A DNA stretch of 64,000 nucleotides, taken from NCBI GenBank assembly GCA_947179485.1, contig OX359249.1:9796001-9860000 (forward strand), written 5' to 3'. The notes under the pieces are model-generated. The model worked only from the letters and a program-made list of their open reading frames with translations. It ran no database searches and was not told where the DNA came from. Made by a program: the position numbers and the translations under genes. This DNA is from Allacma fusca (lineage: Eukaryota > Arthropoda > Collembola > Symphypleona > Sminthuridae). Shown piece after piece: positions 12,633 to 27,867 of this stretch; within the stretch, counting starts at the first letter, position 1; each line of letters begins with the position of its first letter.

Positions 12633-15600
12633 AGTGTCTATGCTCTTCGCTATATATAGGTAGAATAAGCATAGACATAATTACATACTACTGCAAAGAC
12701 AGGACTCCAGTAGTCATAGGCTCCTCTGTAACTTGGCACAGATGTATCCTTGAAATAAAGTGAAAAACATTAAGTGTAACATTTCTAACAGAATGTGCAC
12801 CCACTAAAGATACATATGTTGAGATTAGCATGTAGCAATAACACGGTTAGGAGTAATAACATACTATTAGGTTCAAGACTCATAGTCAAGACTTATCTCC
12901 ATGGACGTGTAGTAACCCCACTGAGGTTTTTTTTTTCCAAGCCGCGTCCAAGTTTTTCAATAATGGTCGCAAATACGGTGTGATGTGGCTAAATAATTAT
13001 AGTATTTGAGCGAGTACGCTACACATTTTTGTTTACACTTATTCCCTAGGATTTGGAGGATGGGAGTGGATATAGTTTGCATGCAATTTGGGAATAAAAA
13101 GTGGACGTGTTTCCAGGAGAGGGTATCTAATCTCCATGTAGGTAGGTAGTATAGATACATATGAACGTATGAATAAATTATATCGCGAGGCACTAAAAAA
13201 TTTGAAGAAGTTGGAAATAGTAGGAAGGAACTGTGGGACATTGTGATCTTAATTATAATCTAACTGCTGACGGCAGTTGCTGTTACATGCTTTGTTACAG
13301 ATTGTATGCGTCTACTTAGACTCACACTTGGGCCCAGTTAAAAATTCATATACGGGCGGATGTTGTTATGTTTAGCTTAATGAGCATGTGTTTGACATGG
13401 TAAGTGTTTATTGCATCTGTGCCAGGTATATACTCTTTTGGGTGTGTGATGTAGAATCTACTTCTGTATGCATGTCAATTTCAAGAGTATTTTTCTCAGG
13501 GGTCTATGCAAGCACTTGGGACAGAACATCAGTTACCATTATGGGATTACCATATACATAGATACATAATTACTGTACCTACATATGTCTGCCTGTACGT
13601 ACACTGCCTGTCAGTCAGCAATCATGTTCACTTATGGGAAGACACATAACTTTTATGCGCTACTTTTAGCTACAGATAGATACATCTGGGAAATTAAACT
13701 CAAAAATTTACCTGTGGAGTAATTCAAACCCAGGGATTTTTTCAATATGAGACCATTACCGTGTATAGTTTCAATTTAGACGTATGTAAATCCCTTGACT
13801 TGAGCTAGCCTGCCAATAAGTTGGAGACTCATTGTCCTTATTAGAGGAATGTTATTTTTCTTTGGTCCATGGTAGGCATGGGCTGTTGGGAGATATTATT
13901 GGGATTGTGCTTCCATCCATTGAGGATCCTTTCTTGTTAAGTTCGCCTGTCGGTAAGCCCGTCAGATTTTGCTCGGATCAATCAAGTGGATGACGGGCGA
14001 GAAATTGCTAGTCATTTACAAGTTTTCTTACCTCCTAACTAACACATACACACACTCATAGACAGACAAACATATCATCCCCATATGTGTAGATACATAT
14101 GTACATTCGCGCGTATGTGTGTGTTTGTGTAGATATCTGTGCGTAAAATTTTTACGAGTCTCTGTACAAGAGCCTGTGAGGCATTTATCAGTATTTAATG
14201 TTTTCTGCCATTTACATAACTACAGGGATACAGGATACGTCTAATTATTATAACAAAATGCGAGTGGTAGGAAGTCATCCTGAGCCATTTCATTTCAACC
14301 CTCCAAGCCTGCTTATTGAGAGGAGGAAGAAAGCACATATGAGAAATGTATTCCATGTCATGCAAAAATATAGTCTGGCTTCTACCTCAGGTTCATGTAA
14401 ATTTACCTCCTCGTAGTTCACAGCCTGAAACATTACCTCTGTTGAAATGCTAAAGTTATAATTACCTGCTTAATGTTCCTTTATCTCAGAGTATCTTTAT
14501 AGGATGGGATACATATATTCCCTTGGAAACATTGCTCTCGAGCTTTTTTTCCCTTCCATGAAAGATCACAAGATGTACTGCAGATTCTTCGGGTCATTAT
14601 GAGATAAGAAACTTGAGGTTTTATTACTAGTCAGTTTACTACCTTCTTTCTCCCCTCTCTCCCATCCATTGATCCTATCAAGGGTAGATGGATTAGTCGC
14701 ACAAGTATATCCTCCAAAGGGTATAGACTCCTACATGTATGATTTATTTTTGCCATTATTTATTCACAGTTTCAATTTTATGATTATTGACATCTTGAGA
14801 AAATTTAACATTCTATAATATCTCCTCGGATGGACTAATGCAATGGACTTTGTCTACGTTCGTGGAGTAAGTGTGCAAGCTCTAATGTTTGCTTTAATAC
14901 CTGTCTAAACTATAGATTGGGCTTGGATGAGTTGAATTCCTTGGCCAGGACTTGATATGTACTTGTATATTTTGTAATTATATCACTCCCCTGTGTGTGT
15001 ATGTCATGTTACAGTATTTTATGTTATGCACGTCGGAGCACTATCTGTACGGAGATAAGGTACATATACACATATGGAGAAGGGGTAGGTGCTAAGTGTA
15101 ATAATATATAATAATAGGGGGGCTGATATCCCAAGCATACGTAAGATATTTACTTTGAGCCTAACCCTTAGGGACACCTTCCACCATCCCAACTTATACA
15201 TACACTTGACTTGATCTATGTACTACAAGAATTATTGTCTTTGAAGAACTGACTTGATATCATAAAGTTAAAAGAATTTTCAGGTATTTTCCCTTGTTGA
15301 AGCTCCATAATGACCACTTTAATTCTCCTCCTAACAGAAAGGCGCAAACTCTAATGGTGATTATTTACCTACATTTTATCTCTTTACAATGCTCATATGT
15401 AATACAAGGTTGCAAAACGATCATTTGATATTCATTAAATCAGCTCAGGATTGATAGGGCAACTTTTCATATTACTTTCACATACAATTTATAACTATGC
15501 CTGTGAATTCACTTGCCTATCTGGGAGGATTGGCATAGTCACATGCCTATATATTAGGTCGGATTCCGATAAGTCCTTATGTGTTTTTGCAGAGCAGGGA

Positions 15601-18600
15601 AAAACATACTATTTAAATACAGTATAGTACATAATTAAGCCCATAGGTCCAAGTGCATAAGAACATATAGAGATAGATACACTATTGTTCCTATGTGAGT
15701 TTATACATACTCACATGCAATTATTCATGCCTGTAGCGACTGTGGCCTTATACACAGCTAGCGATACTACCTAATTGTCTAGGAGCAAATATATGTATCT
15801 ACGTGACAGCTCTGTAGAAAAATATATTTCATTACACGCAGATATACAAACACGTCATGTTCAAACTATATAAGCCTGCTTCTTTAAAGTGGAATCAATT
15901 CAGAGATTATTTTATTGAAGTAACAAAACGAGTCATTGTTAGACAAATTTTTACGGTTTTCACCAAACTTGATGAAATACTTTTACCCGCATTACAAGTT
16001 TCTGCAATGTCGTCAATTTTTTTCCCTCCCCGTCAATTTTTAATTGCAAACTACTCTTTCCAAATACTTAAACCGATGAGTACATAGATCAAGTATTTTC
16101 TTTTTCTACTCTTTCTTACGTCCATGTACCTTGATAGGAGACGAGTGTAATGTCTTTGACTGCTCTCTCAACGGCAGGTTTTGACATCTCAAGTCAAGAT
16201 TAAAAGATTAGCTGTAAGAAATGTCAATGAAACTGTCCAACAGAAAGCTCATTTTATCGTTTTGCACAAATAGACACAACCTGGGAACAAGCAACTAGTA
16301 AAATTCAAGTAGTTGGTTATAAATTGAGTGTCTAATGTTCTGGGAGGACAACACCAGATGCTTGGCTAACTAATTATAGATAAATAACTCCAGGTAGACT
16401 CCTCCGAGGACAAGACATATGGATACTTTTTTTATGAGGTCTAAAAGCCTAGTTACGGGTTGCTTTGGGAAGTTTTATGGATTCTGTGGAACCTTACTCA
16501 GTGCTTTAGTCCGTCATAGTATTTACTACTTTACGCGTGTGGGATTATCCGTCGGGGTATAGAAGCGTCTATAGAACTTCCAACGTGTTAGGTTCATATA
16601 GGTTCATAGCATTTGCAGGCTGCGTGCTCACTCACTCACTCACTTCAGCCCAGTCTGAGGATTTTGTCTTGAAAGAAAGCTTCCATTCATTCCACGTGGT
16701 CGACTGATCTTGGTCACGGTTCAGGAGGGGACTCTCAATCGGACAGGTATTTTAATGCACAATCAGGGGATGAATAGCAAGTTGAGAATTTATGGCGACA
16801 CTTTGTCACTTCCAAACTAAACCCGATACATTCCAGGACCATGGTGGAGTACTATTATTCAGATGTGGACAGTCTCAGCCCACCATATAGTTTTTACACT
16901 CTGGATTTGCCCTGAGCTCATTCTTCTTTCATTTGCAAAGAAATGAATATTGTCCCATTGTCGGGATACCTTTTGATAACGTAGTAGCATAATTTTGAGG
17001 CTTGAAACTATATACACTAAATTCAATTTAACTACAGCCAAAAAAGAATCTGACAGCAGAATTTATAATCCTAAAAACTAAAGTTATCAATTATTATAAA
17101 GGATAAACAATTATGTTTATTTATTATGATGTACTTTGCAATGAAAAATAAAGAACTATAATGGATTTGTATTCCGTAGATATTTTTATTCAATGTAATA
17201 AACTCAAATTCAAAAATTTAACTTTTCAAGGAGATTATGCAGAAGTCGGACAAAGTTAAGCTGATTAGCTGTGGAAGATAATATTAGGTGATTATTAGCC
17301 TTAGGTTGAATGTTTTTTTGTTTTGGTGAGGAAATGAACTCAGCATGACAAGAGTGTGGTGAAAGCATTGGTCATCAGGCGGAAGGAGGTAGCAGGTCCT
17401 TGGGACAGGGAAATCTTGTATTGAGTAACTCACCTTACCAGAAGCTACATATATTGTAGATAGGCATAATACGGACAGATGAGCATAAGTCCGAACCGGA
17501 GAAGACATATGAATGAAAAGGGAATATATTAATAGATGGAAGGATGTCTGCTCAGGTAAGGACACGGAGGGTCCGGACGTCTTGACGGGTCAAATCATAT
17601 GAGCAAGGCCGGTTCCAGATGGTTTGATAAAGCCAGGGCCAGGAGGGAAGAGTTGATAGTTATTCTAGTGTGCACTTTCCTCCTTTGGAGTTGATCTCCG
17701 GGAATGTTCGGAGATAAGAGGACATGTAGAGTGGAATGATGATGCGGTGATGAGAAAGTGCCAATATGCAAACAGTTACCGGGGCGGAGATGTCAAAGGA
17801 GTGAGATAGGAGTGTTGAGGAAATCAGAGAGGGACTGCCTAATAAAAGGCAGAGAGGAAGGAAGGAAGGATATTGTGATTCAACATGATGCAAGTTGAGT
17901 ATAGTTGTCATCATTTGGGTAATGATGATGGCACATACAAGGGTCTCTGCGGTGCATTTGTCTTGGTCGGCTTCCAACAGAGACCGAACCGCCACTCCCT
18001 TACACGGACACCATTTTTTTCCTTTCTCAATGAAAACGGACAGCGTAACCAACAAGAATAAAATTTCGATTCCATTCAGACTTTACTGATTTACATATAT
18101 CTCTCTGACTCGCATTTACCCACATTTACCACAAAGTTTTTTCAGGCATTTACAACATGTCAGTCCTATCAATGTCTTATGGTCCTACAGTTTTCTTTCT
18201 CTCTCTCTCTCTCTCTCTGTCTCTCTCCCTCTCTCCATCTCCTCTATGTTTGAAGCGCAAATACCTAAGAATACAAGTGTAAGAAATAATTACATATGTA
18301 CACGAATGGGGGAACACGTGATTTCCTACAAGCCTGACTTGAAGTATTAAAGAGAGCGACGAGATTAAAATACACAACGTTAAATAGTACTAAAGTCAAA
18401 TGATACACACGGACTCAGGTGTATTTACCTCCCTAACATGCTTATTACGTACAGGGCTGCACTTACGAGGGAACAAGAATGTGAAAAATGTCTCTCAGTA
18501 CACCACACGCAAAGACCATGCGGATATGTTATATCCCTTTTGTGGAACTCTATATATGTTTTGTACCCATGGACAGATCCTACGTCAGGGTCTTTTTTAT

Positions 18601-20745
18601 ATCTACATTTACGAAGTTCAACTAGATTACTGATTCCGTCACTTGGAAATGCTTCACCCAAAGTTTATCGTGTGAAGTGAATCAGAAACGAGACCGTTGA
18701 CCGTTCCTTCTTCGTTTTCCTTTTTCTCATGGCTAAATGACAAACAGAGTCAGTAATGGTCAGCGAGAAGAGGAGCATTCTTTTTGAATCAGTGTCAAGA
18801 TGGGACTCAAAAAGACAGAGATGAGCAGTGGCTCTCCTCTGTCTCTCATAAAAACCCCTCTGCTCCTATGACGATGATGAAGAGCAGTGTGAATATGCTC
18901 CAACCACAATCAATTTCGCTCCTGCTTGGTTCATGTACCAAGAATAATGTGAAATAATTTGTTACTCGTACATGGATGACCCTCTCGTCCTCTTTTGTCT
19001 ACTTCGAGAGTTACGCCATGCTTTAATCAGCCAAAGAAAATCAACACCGCGTTCTCCTCTTTCTGCAACTTAGCATCTCGTATTTTCATAACCCTCCCAT
19101 ACTACAAGGCAGGGACTTCCCTTATAGCACGTACGCTTCCCTTCCATTTCTGTACACTCCATTTACTCCTATACGGGGCTCGGACTGGGAATCATCCTGT
19201 TATGCACACCTTTATTGGAAAGCCTTCGTCCAACTCCGCCGTGGACTTCAACCGGTAAAAGCCATCTGTTCTTAAATGCAAAACCACATGCAAGTCCGTC
19301 TCCCTCAAATGGTACACTCTTCATATATCGTCTGTGTAAATTGTTAGAATAAAAGCATCTTCAATAACTCTAGAGAGAATGCATACTAAATAATGTCTTT
19401 GAAAGAAAAGTTTTTTATTTGCATACTTTGCCATGCAGATTTTCATCATAGGGACAAATGTAGATATGTATTCTGTAAAAACTAGATAGTGTGCCCTGAG
19501 TTGGATATTTCGGAGCGACTTATTTGCAGAGTGATGAGGAATAATGAGACTGTGTAAGTAATTATCACAATATCGATCCTCATGGAATATCTTGAGTATT
19601 TATGGTCCCAGTTGTAGTATCTACTTGTACACTAAAAAGTTGAGCTTGAGTACCAACTACACAAGTTGGCTTTTCGAGAGCAATATAGGACTCGTGTAAG
19701 CCGCACTCTCATTCCCTTTGAATAAAGATACCTGTTGTGACTCTTGTGAGGAGGAGAGAATGGAGAGATGTTGACAAAGGGAGAAACTCCATGTTTTTAA
19801 TAAAAGAGCGGTCAGGAAATGAGATACAAGGGAGAAAGAAGATTTGACTGTGGTTACCAGAACCAAAGGAAGGAAGAAGAAAGAAATTTGATGCAGGCTT
19901 GGATGGCCGGGGAGCTATCATTAAATTAATTCCATTTGGCGTGGTCGGTATTATGAAACTGTCAAAACTCATGATTATATTGATGGCATGAATAAAGTGT
20001 GACAACTGATAAATGTGCCAATCGTGGTAGCTTCCAGTGATCAGAGATACTTCAAAGGAATGAAAAAAAAGAAGCATCATCGTCAGTCTCATGTCGCTCA
20101 GCTCTTGGGGTATGAGTCTCAATTCAAGGATTGTAACTTCTCTTCACACAAACTCACATGTACACATGTACACACTTCCTACCTCCAGCACCTTTCTTCT
20201 CTCCTCCTACCATCTTCCTCACAGTAGTCAACATTGGGATCCCGAACAAGAAAAAGTCCATTAAATATCACCTCGTTCTCGAATGGAAGATTAACCCCAT
20301 CAGCAACCTCATGTGTGTGATCAATATTCAGTAAAGATTTCCAACTCCTATTTATCTCCTCTCGCGCTTTATTTTCCATGAGCTCTATTTAGATTGTCTA
20401 CATACCTTCACTCCTTGGCCTGGATTACCACCACTTTATCATTTGGAACATGATGGCCCTTCTCAACTCTAAAGCTAAAGGGAGCTCAGGAGTGCAAGTG
20501 AAGAAGCTAAAAGTCCCAGCTCCATGTACCATTCCACGGAGTGTATTTAAAGGACTATGTTTTTTCCCTAAAATCATACATACATACCCCCACCTTCACC
20601 TACGGTATTAATCTAACAATAAGTTACGCACATGCATAGGAACTGAGCAGCACTCACGGATCTCTCAAGTTAGCAAGAAGGAAAACTGGAGGGAAATCTT
20701 ATTCAAGAACCAGTGGAGAAGGAATATGTATAGTTTCTGTGTGTT

Positions 20746-20750
20746 AGAGA

Positions 20751-20783
<33 letters not shown>
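20746..20783. repeat. (GA)n microsatellite
   Basis: Interrupted once by GTGA. About 18 GA units in all, followed by a short GAGT repeat to about 20806. Confidence 0.95.
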
Positions 20784-22677
20784 GAACGAGAGTGAGTGAG
20801 TGAGAGCAGCTGGATATAAAATTCTTATGGGTATGTTTTCTGACGTGATGTGGTACATTGCGGTTGGAGTAGGAAGACGGATCGGGAGTCTCTATCGTTT
20901 CTTGTCTGAATGTCATTATCATCTCGTTGCGTGTTTAGCATAATAGTTGTGTGTGGGTCCCCTCATGAATTCTCCATGATCATATCGCGCACGACAAAAG
21001 CCCACATAAGGCCGGTCATCAGAGTATCTCAATAAAAAAAAATGAAGCCGAAGTCGGAGCTGTCAATCCGTAGGTTTCCTCCATCACAGCCAACTCAACA
21101 TTCATGTAATGTTTTCCTCCACTTACTCACTACTGAGGTGGTAGTTTTGTGCGAGAGTGAGAGCAGAGAGGCCTGGCATGTGGACAGGGGAAAAGAGATT
21201 TAAAACTCGGCTCAGTCCTTGCCGCCCAATTCACATTTGTGTGTACACTTGTCCATCGACAAGAGCTGACGACCCAATCTCCGTCCGAGATCATTGATTA
21301 CATCCATGTTTCACTGCTGGAGTATCACCTGCATATTATCCACCAACGCTCAACCTTCCCAACTATCAATATATTTACCGTCCCATCCTGTAATTATTTA
21401 CAAACGCAGGCACTCATCATCATCCTTGATGACTCCGTTCCGAGCATACTCTGACGCTGGGTTTTGTGCACACTGACTCTTTATTAGGAGCCCCTGACAA
21501 CATCTCCAAATACAGATAGGTACACATCTCCTCTCGCTCCTACCGGCGGTATGGTCTCAATGTAATATTTATTATTAACATTTATCCATTCACATTTCAT
21601 GGATTTACATTTATGGCCGTCAATTCCGAGTCCTTAGGGAGTTACTACAATATTTACACAATGGCCGCTAACTACAATAACTCTTGAAGGGGTTAACTAT
21701 CTTTCCCCTGACAGCTTGATCAACTTCTCTGATTAGTCTTAAACTTGTCCGATTCACTCAGGTTTTCAGTAGTAAGTGCGTGTTTGGTGGTGGGTTTGGT
21801 GGCAGGCCGGGGACATGAGCTCTGACAGGAAGGGATTTCAATGTTGAGAGTCAAATCAAATGACTTGACATCATGGACGATACACATCCGTAGAATCACA
21901 GATCCATTCAATTGTCAATATAGTAATGTAATACATGGAAAAATACTTTTTCCACTCACTCAGTGTTTTCCCTTGATGAGAGATAATAGTCTTGATATCT
22001 TCCTCAATGATAATGGTATTATCGATGTCAATTGAGATGTGCTGCTGATGCTCATTCCGCTTTTTATCCTCGTATTACTACTTCCCTTTGAAGCACCCAA
22101 CTATATTTACTACACTCTATATTTACTGTATCTACACACCCCTAGTGTGTGTGTGTGTGTGTTTTTTAAAAGATTTTACACTACTCATCGGTAAAAGTAG
22201 TAGCCACTATTGGCTCAGTCAGGGCAAGGATGCATAAATTAAAGGCTTGTTATACATTACATATCTGTATGTACATTGCCCTTATACAATATAACACTAT
22301 AAAATACAATATATCCAGAAGGATGAGCAGACACCCATGATAACATGAGAGCTGGAATATTGAATCCAGTTTAGTTATTTAGTCATCAAAGGGCTCTAAG
22401 GAGCGTGAGGAAGGAGACATTGAGGAGGAATTGAGCTCGAAAATGTCTTGAACAACATAATTTAGCAATAAGTTAGTGACTTAAGTGATGAAAGTCCAGG
22501 TCCAGATGGTACTTTTAACCCGTCAAAAGCTAACTGAAAATAACTTTGTGCATGTCCACCTTGCATCCCTGGTGGACTTGGCCCTACTATGAGTAAGTAG
22601 ACCATCGTCTTGAGGCTCACTTGACTACTATATATGTAAGAGGGAGATGATCTGACAATGAGGGACCGGGGCTCGTC

Positions 22678-22679
<2 letters not shown>

Positions 22680-22725
<46 letters not shown>
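22680..22725. repeat. (CT)n microsatellite, longest in the window
   Basis: Twenty-three uninterrupted CT units. Long pure tracts like this are polymorphic and can bind GAGA-type factors in arthropods. The second point is general knowledge, not seen here. Confidence 0.97.
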
Positions 22726-22729
<4 letters not shown>

Positions 22730-25700
22730 ATATTGATTATTTAGCCCTATATAGATAAACAAGGTAGTTCCAGATGACAAGTTATGCGAGGATATAAAAT
22801 ATAAGACAGGAGGACTTGAAAGCTTAATGGATCCCTAATGATATCTAAGAGACAATCCTTTCCTTTAATTGTCGCATTCGTTTTGGACAAGAAGCGTACC
22901 CATTGAAGAGACGGGGAGATGATGGGAAAAGGTTGTAATGTCTTTTACTTGATGGATACAATGGCGACGATGGGTCTGTGTTTCTTTGCAACCAAACAAT
23001 CTATTGATTTTTTATTCCTGTCGACACTGCGAGGAAAAGGAAATCTGGCCTAGACTCTGTCTCTGTCGTCGCTCCTCTCAACTATACACTCTTCCGTCCT
23101 TTCCAAAAAGTCCCTGACGCTGGTCAGCGTGGACTTTGTCAACTGACGATGACAGGACTTGTGAGAACTCCTCCACTCATTCTTCGTCTTTTCCCTCAGA
23201 CACACACACACACACACGGCACTCCAATAGTCCGAGGATGTAAAGTGTAAAGTGGTGCGGGCGGACTAATCACTATGTACACACTTTCCGTCGTCATCCC
23301 AAAAGCCCTACCATAAGACTCGACTCGGAGCCTTGAGTGTGGAGAGTCAAAAAAGAGTGTCAGTGGAGAGAGACGAACTCCCATCCTATCCTTTAACTGG
23401 TTCATAATTCAATCCTCGGAGATAAAGACAGGAGGACAAGGAGTCGGAGCAACTTGTAGGGTCGGTAATTAGAGGAGCATCACCATTAGTTCCCAGCTAC
23501 CTCTAAGCAGGCTGATGTCTTCATTATTATCACGAATTATTATTTTATTACCAAAATATCTCCAAAGCCTTGTTTTATTTCTCCAAACTACTCTTTATAG
23601 TTTCCTAAATTTTCACTATTCCAATTACTCAGGGGTCATTATGCTTTTTAATGGCGTGGCTTATCATACTCCGGCCCTCTCAGTCCATGCCCAACCTGTG
23701 TCTCTGTCTTTAATGCTCAAATTCCTGAGCAGAAGCCCAGGCACAATGTGAACCAAGTTACGGAGGAACATAGATTACATATACATAGTATGTGTCCTCA
23801 CATTGTAACAGTCTCTGAGGGACTTTTCCTGTAAATAAAATTTCACTGTAAGTAATTATATGTGGGGAACTGTATGTATGGATGTACATATGTAGGTACA
23901 TGTAAGCGACTCACGTCCAAAATACAATCTTAATAGCTTAGTCAGCATTAGCTCTTGTATAAAGTCCAGTTGTGTAAGTAGGGGGTCGCACTGGATTTGT
24001 TTCAAAATACCAGTTGCATTGGATGTTTTCCTACCAATACAGTAATTGTTTTTGCATGTTTAAAATTTGTTGTAAACCAAATTTCTGAGGTGAATCATTA
24101 CCGAGAGACTGGGGATGGATGGACAGTTTCCTCATTGTATCCTTATGGAGGAGTTGGATTTGATGGAGTTGGGTACAGAGATGTTTGAGCGTACATATGT
24201 AATTACTTGTATTATTCAAGTGTGGTAGAGATTGATGTAGCCAGGCGTGCGGGGTCCTGATACTCCGTCATAGTTTGTCAAGTTGGTAAGAAAGGGGAAA
24301 ATATTTGGTCAATTGTTACGAGATAATCCGTGTAGCGTTCTATCGTAATGTAATTATTGTATTTGTTTTGAAGAGAGCCAGAACAACTGCTAGACCATCA
24401 TGACAAGCTGAGCTTCTTAAGTTTAATATAAATTATAGACAAGTGTTTCGTAATTGATCCACAGGGTCTTGTTTCTACATCTCTTAAATCTCCACGAAAT
24501 TACTGTCATTGCTTATCAGGTCCTCAAGTAAGTTCCAACCTCAGTCAGAGATTATTCTGTGACATGAAATCATCTGGGGCGAAGTCATCATGCGATTCTC
24601 TCCCCATACTCTAGATTGCTCAAGATAACTACGATGTATGATTTAAATCCGTTAGTTTCTCCTTCCCATCATCCCTCTCCTCAGTACATATGGTTAAACT
24701 GCTTACGCTTCAGTATCCAAATCCTTCGGTGACTACATACAGGAAGTCAATGTGTGAGTGCGTGTAGTTCTGTAGGATCGAGCTCTCTATGAGTATGTAC
24801 TTGTGTGTATATGTGTCTATATATATAATTATATATACACGCTCCGAGAGATAATTACAACAGAGGCCAACAAACGATTTCGTCATTTATCACTCATTGC
24901 AGATTATTTGGTTCTGTAAAAAAAGTCCCTTTATGTAGACACAAACTTACTCTTTGACTTAGGCATCTTCAATGGTTACACTCTAACTTGAAGCTGTGTA
25001 CATGATCATAGATGTAGTGTCCATACATATTTAATTATATATAAGTCAATTTATAATTATTACACAATTTAAAAGTAGATACATGAATTTTTTTTTTGCA
25101 AGTATGGCCCACAACATGGGAATGTACATAGACAAAAGTATAACTGCACCTTGTCATCATCGTCTTGAAGGGACCAACCTTGTACTAGGCTAATTGTAAG
25201 TTAATGTTACAACTTAATGTTTCACATTATGAATAGCCAGCGAGTATCTAGCCATATTTTGAAGATTGGTCACACTAACCTCTGAACGAGTCTTATTGAA
25301 AGCTTGTGCCATGCAAGTGTTTCCTTTGTAAATATTTTTTTTATTTTGGGGGTATGTCCTTCCTTAAGTAATTTATAAGATGGTTCGAGTATAGTAATAA
25401 AATATAGTAAGTATCATTGATCCTCATGACAAGTTTTAAAATTAATCTCCTCCCTAGTACAAATCCTATTTTTACTCCTCCAAGCCCTCAGTGATCAATA
25501 CCGATCATGTGGACCTCGTCATAGGCTAATCCAACATTAAGCTTTAGTATTTAATCCTGTTGGTGAGTCATTGAGAAACTGAGTAATTAGAAGTCCCATG
25601 ATGTCCAGATGATTCCACGATCCGAAGGAAGAGTAAACAATTCCAATTGCAACTGTTGTGAGGGAAAAAGTACAAACTTGGGACAACTCACACTCACTTC

Positions 25701-26394
25701 CAGATCTAAAGTCCCTGAGAGGAGCCGTACGAATACATATGATTTTAATGCAAAATAAAAATGCAACTATTAGTTAAACCCAGAAAATATAAATATTCCT
25801 TCTCACAGCCACACACAATCGACCCCGTGGAAAAAAGGTGAAGGAGAATAAACGCATAAAAACTAGAATATTGATTATTGTTCACTTTCGCCCTTAAACT
25901 CCAATTATGATCATCGAGCATGTGAGGAGAAGAGCAATGGAAAATCCCTGGAATTAAATCGATTGACATTATTTTTTTTCAAAAGGGAAATCCTTTCAAA
26001 GCAGATGATAATAATTTGAAATGAAGTAGGAAAAACGCTCACGTAAAGCTGAACACTTGTGGTTACTGCGGCGATAGTGTGCGATTAATATATTTAGGAT
26101 AATTGGGAGAGAGAGAGAGAGAGAGAAGGATAAAGTGAGACGCCAACTTATACTCTGCTGTGAAAGCCCTGTAACCCTTTCAATATTACTCATCTCTCTC
26201 TCTCAGCTTGAAAATACAATATAGAGTATTTGCATTAATTTAAATAATATACGATTTACACATAATGGTTCAATTACGCCATCATCTTTGAGCCTGTATT
26301 TGGGCAATGTATCCTAAGCAGAGGGATGTGAACAAAACAGTAAATATGTGCGCATCACCAAGGTTTTAATGTGTAGATGAATCAGAGACAAGTA

Positions 26395-26564
26395 CAGTGA
26401 GGTCTCTCTCCACGGGCAACTCTAACAGTGTCAAATCTTACTCTTATAGTATGCTCTTACAACGACCAAAATTAGCATTTTAGTCAAATGGAATCGTACG
26501 AAAGTATTTGTGCCCCTGTAGAGAAAATGCTCTTACAAGGGGGTCTCTTTCAGTGAGAGTACTG
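26395..26564 (+). mobile_element. TA-flanked MITE, Tc1/mariner-like, 170 bp
   Basis: The core begins CAGTGAGGTCTCTCTC and ends GAGAGTACTG, with TA on both outer sides. The ends form imperfect inverted repeats, and CAGT...ACTG with a TA duplication is typical of Tc1/mariner-type non-autonomous elements. There is no coding capacity. A second, more intact copy lies at 39869-40043, with partial relatives at 26800, 48200 and 12541. Confidence 0.65.
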
Positions 26565-26799
26565 TAATTATGTACATTACATGAAAATCTCCTCTCACTC
26601 CTCCTCTTACGGAGGACGGTTGAGCCAGCAATCCAAACATGTAAATCTTACGGTTTGAAATTAAATGATCTGAGAATATGTTTTCGCATCGATGGAAATC
26701 TTGCAAGTCACATACTGTAGTTCCTATGTACACACAGTACACGACCTCTCTAGAAGAGCTCACCTAAACGGATCAAACGTTGACTCTGGTAGAATGACA

Positions 26800-26940
26800 T
26801 GCTCTTATAAATACAAAAACTAGCATTGGGGTAAAGGGGAAGCCGAGGATTTGGATCCCAACCTCTGTACCAACATAGTATTTGAGCTCCTTGAGAGAAC
26901 ATGTTCCTGAAAGAGTGTCTGTTTTAGTGGGAGTACATTG
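26800..26940 (+). mobile_element. Partial copy of the CAGT/TA MITE family
   Basis: GCTCTTATAAATAC near the left, then AACTAGCATTGGGGTAAAGG and a right end reading GTGGGAGTACATTG-TA. This matches the neighbouring copy at 26395-26564 about 240 bp away, in the same orientation. The left terminus is not clear. Confidence 0.5.
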
Positions 26941-27867
26941 TATTTTTTTTTCTTATTAAATACAACTTGAGAGACATGGTATCGGTTACGTACTATTGGT
27001 TACTTGGCGTTTTCAAGTAATTTCCAAGTCTTTCTCTCCTGGGTCTTTTCTTTACAGCAACAATGATTTGATTTAATTTCATTGAGACACGCTCAATCAA
27101 ATGGGAGCTATCGTGACTCTCCCAATTGTCATGTGTAATTCTCTGGAAGAAAAGTACAAATGAGTGAGCAATGAAAACCTGTGTGTAGGGAGTCAGTTAG
27201 TAGTCAGCGGGCAGGGAGAAGAAAACAGAGAGGGAAAAACTTGAGTCTATTAGTAGTCTATTAAGTGAAAGAGTGGCCAAAGAGTCAGGCTGTAATGTAT
27301 ACCCATGGTATGTGTCTGCTCGAGTGTTACCACTGTCAAAGCCTCCCATTGCACAATGGAGATAACGAGCTGTAAACTACTCATGCAAATAATGAAGAGG
27401 GCAATGAATAGTGAAAAGGCTGGGAGTAAGTACCCAGCTTAAACGTGTGGTAAAGTCTCTCTGTCATTTCTCTACTTTTATACTTACCATCTGAGCACAT
27501 ACATGATCTTGTATGTACACTCCCAAGCCCTCTCATACACATTTCTGTCTTCTGTCACACCAGTAATAGCCTTTACAGTCTGCTCTCTTAAGACGGAACC
27601 CCTCCAACAGCATTTCCTCCATAGGGGCAAAGATAACTGAACACGTTCCCCTCAACCGCAGTGTTGATTTCTGTCCTTACAACAACAGCGTCCTATTACA
27701 AGAGTTGTAGTAATTTTAGGGCTACATTTATACCGGGAGTGTCCTGTACCTCATACAGTGGTTTTTATATACAATATTAAAAAGCAAGTATTGCTATTGT
27801 ATGAGATTCTTATGCCTGTGTGTACATATGCCTGTAGATATGAATGTTGTCACATCAATACGTAATT

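Larger units (their letters stand above)
12633..26394. other. Non-coding stretch, microsatellite-rich
   Basis: No exon recognised. Contents: CT tract 18197-18237; long GA tract 20746-20783; GT tract about 22146-22162; the longest CT tract of the window 22680-22725; CA tract 23201-23217; GA tract 26106-26126; and many ACATATGTA palindromes (for example near 14095, 18295 and 23890). Segments at 18690-18860 and 22960-23470 look richer in CpG and poorer in A/T runs than their surroundings and could be regulatory. I see no motif that proves it. Confidence 0.5.
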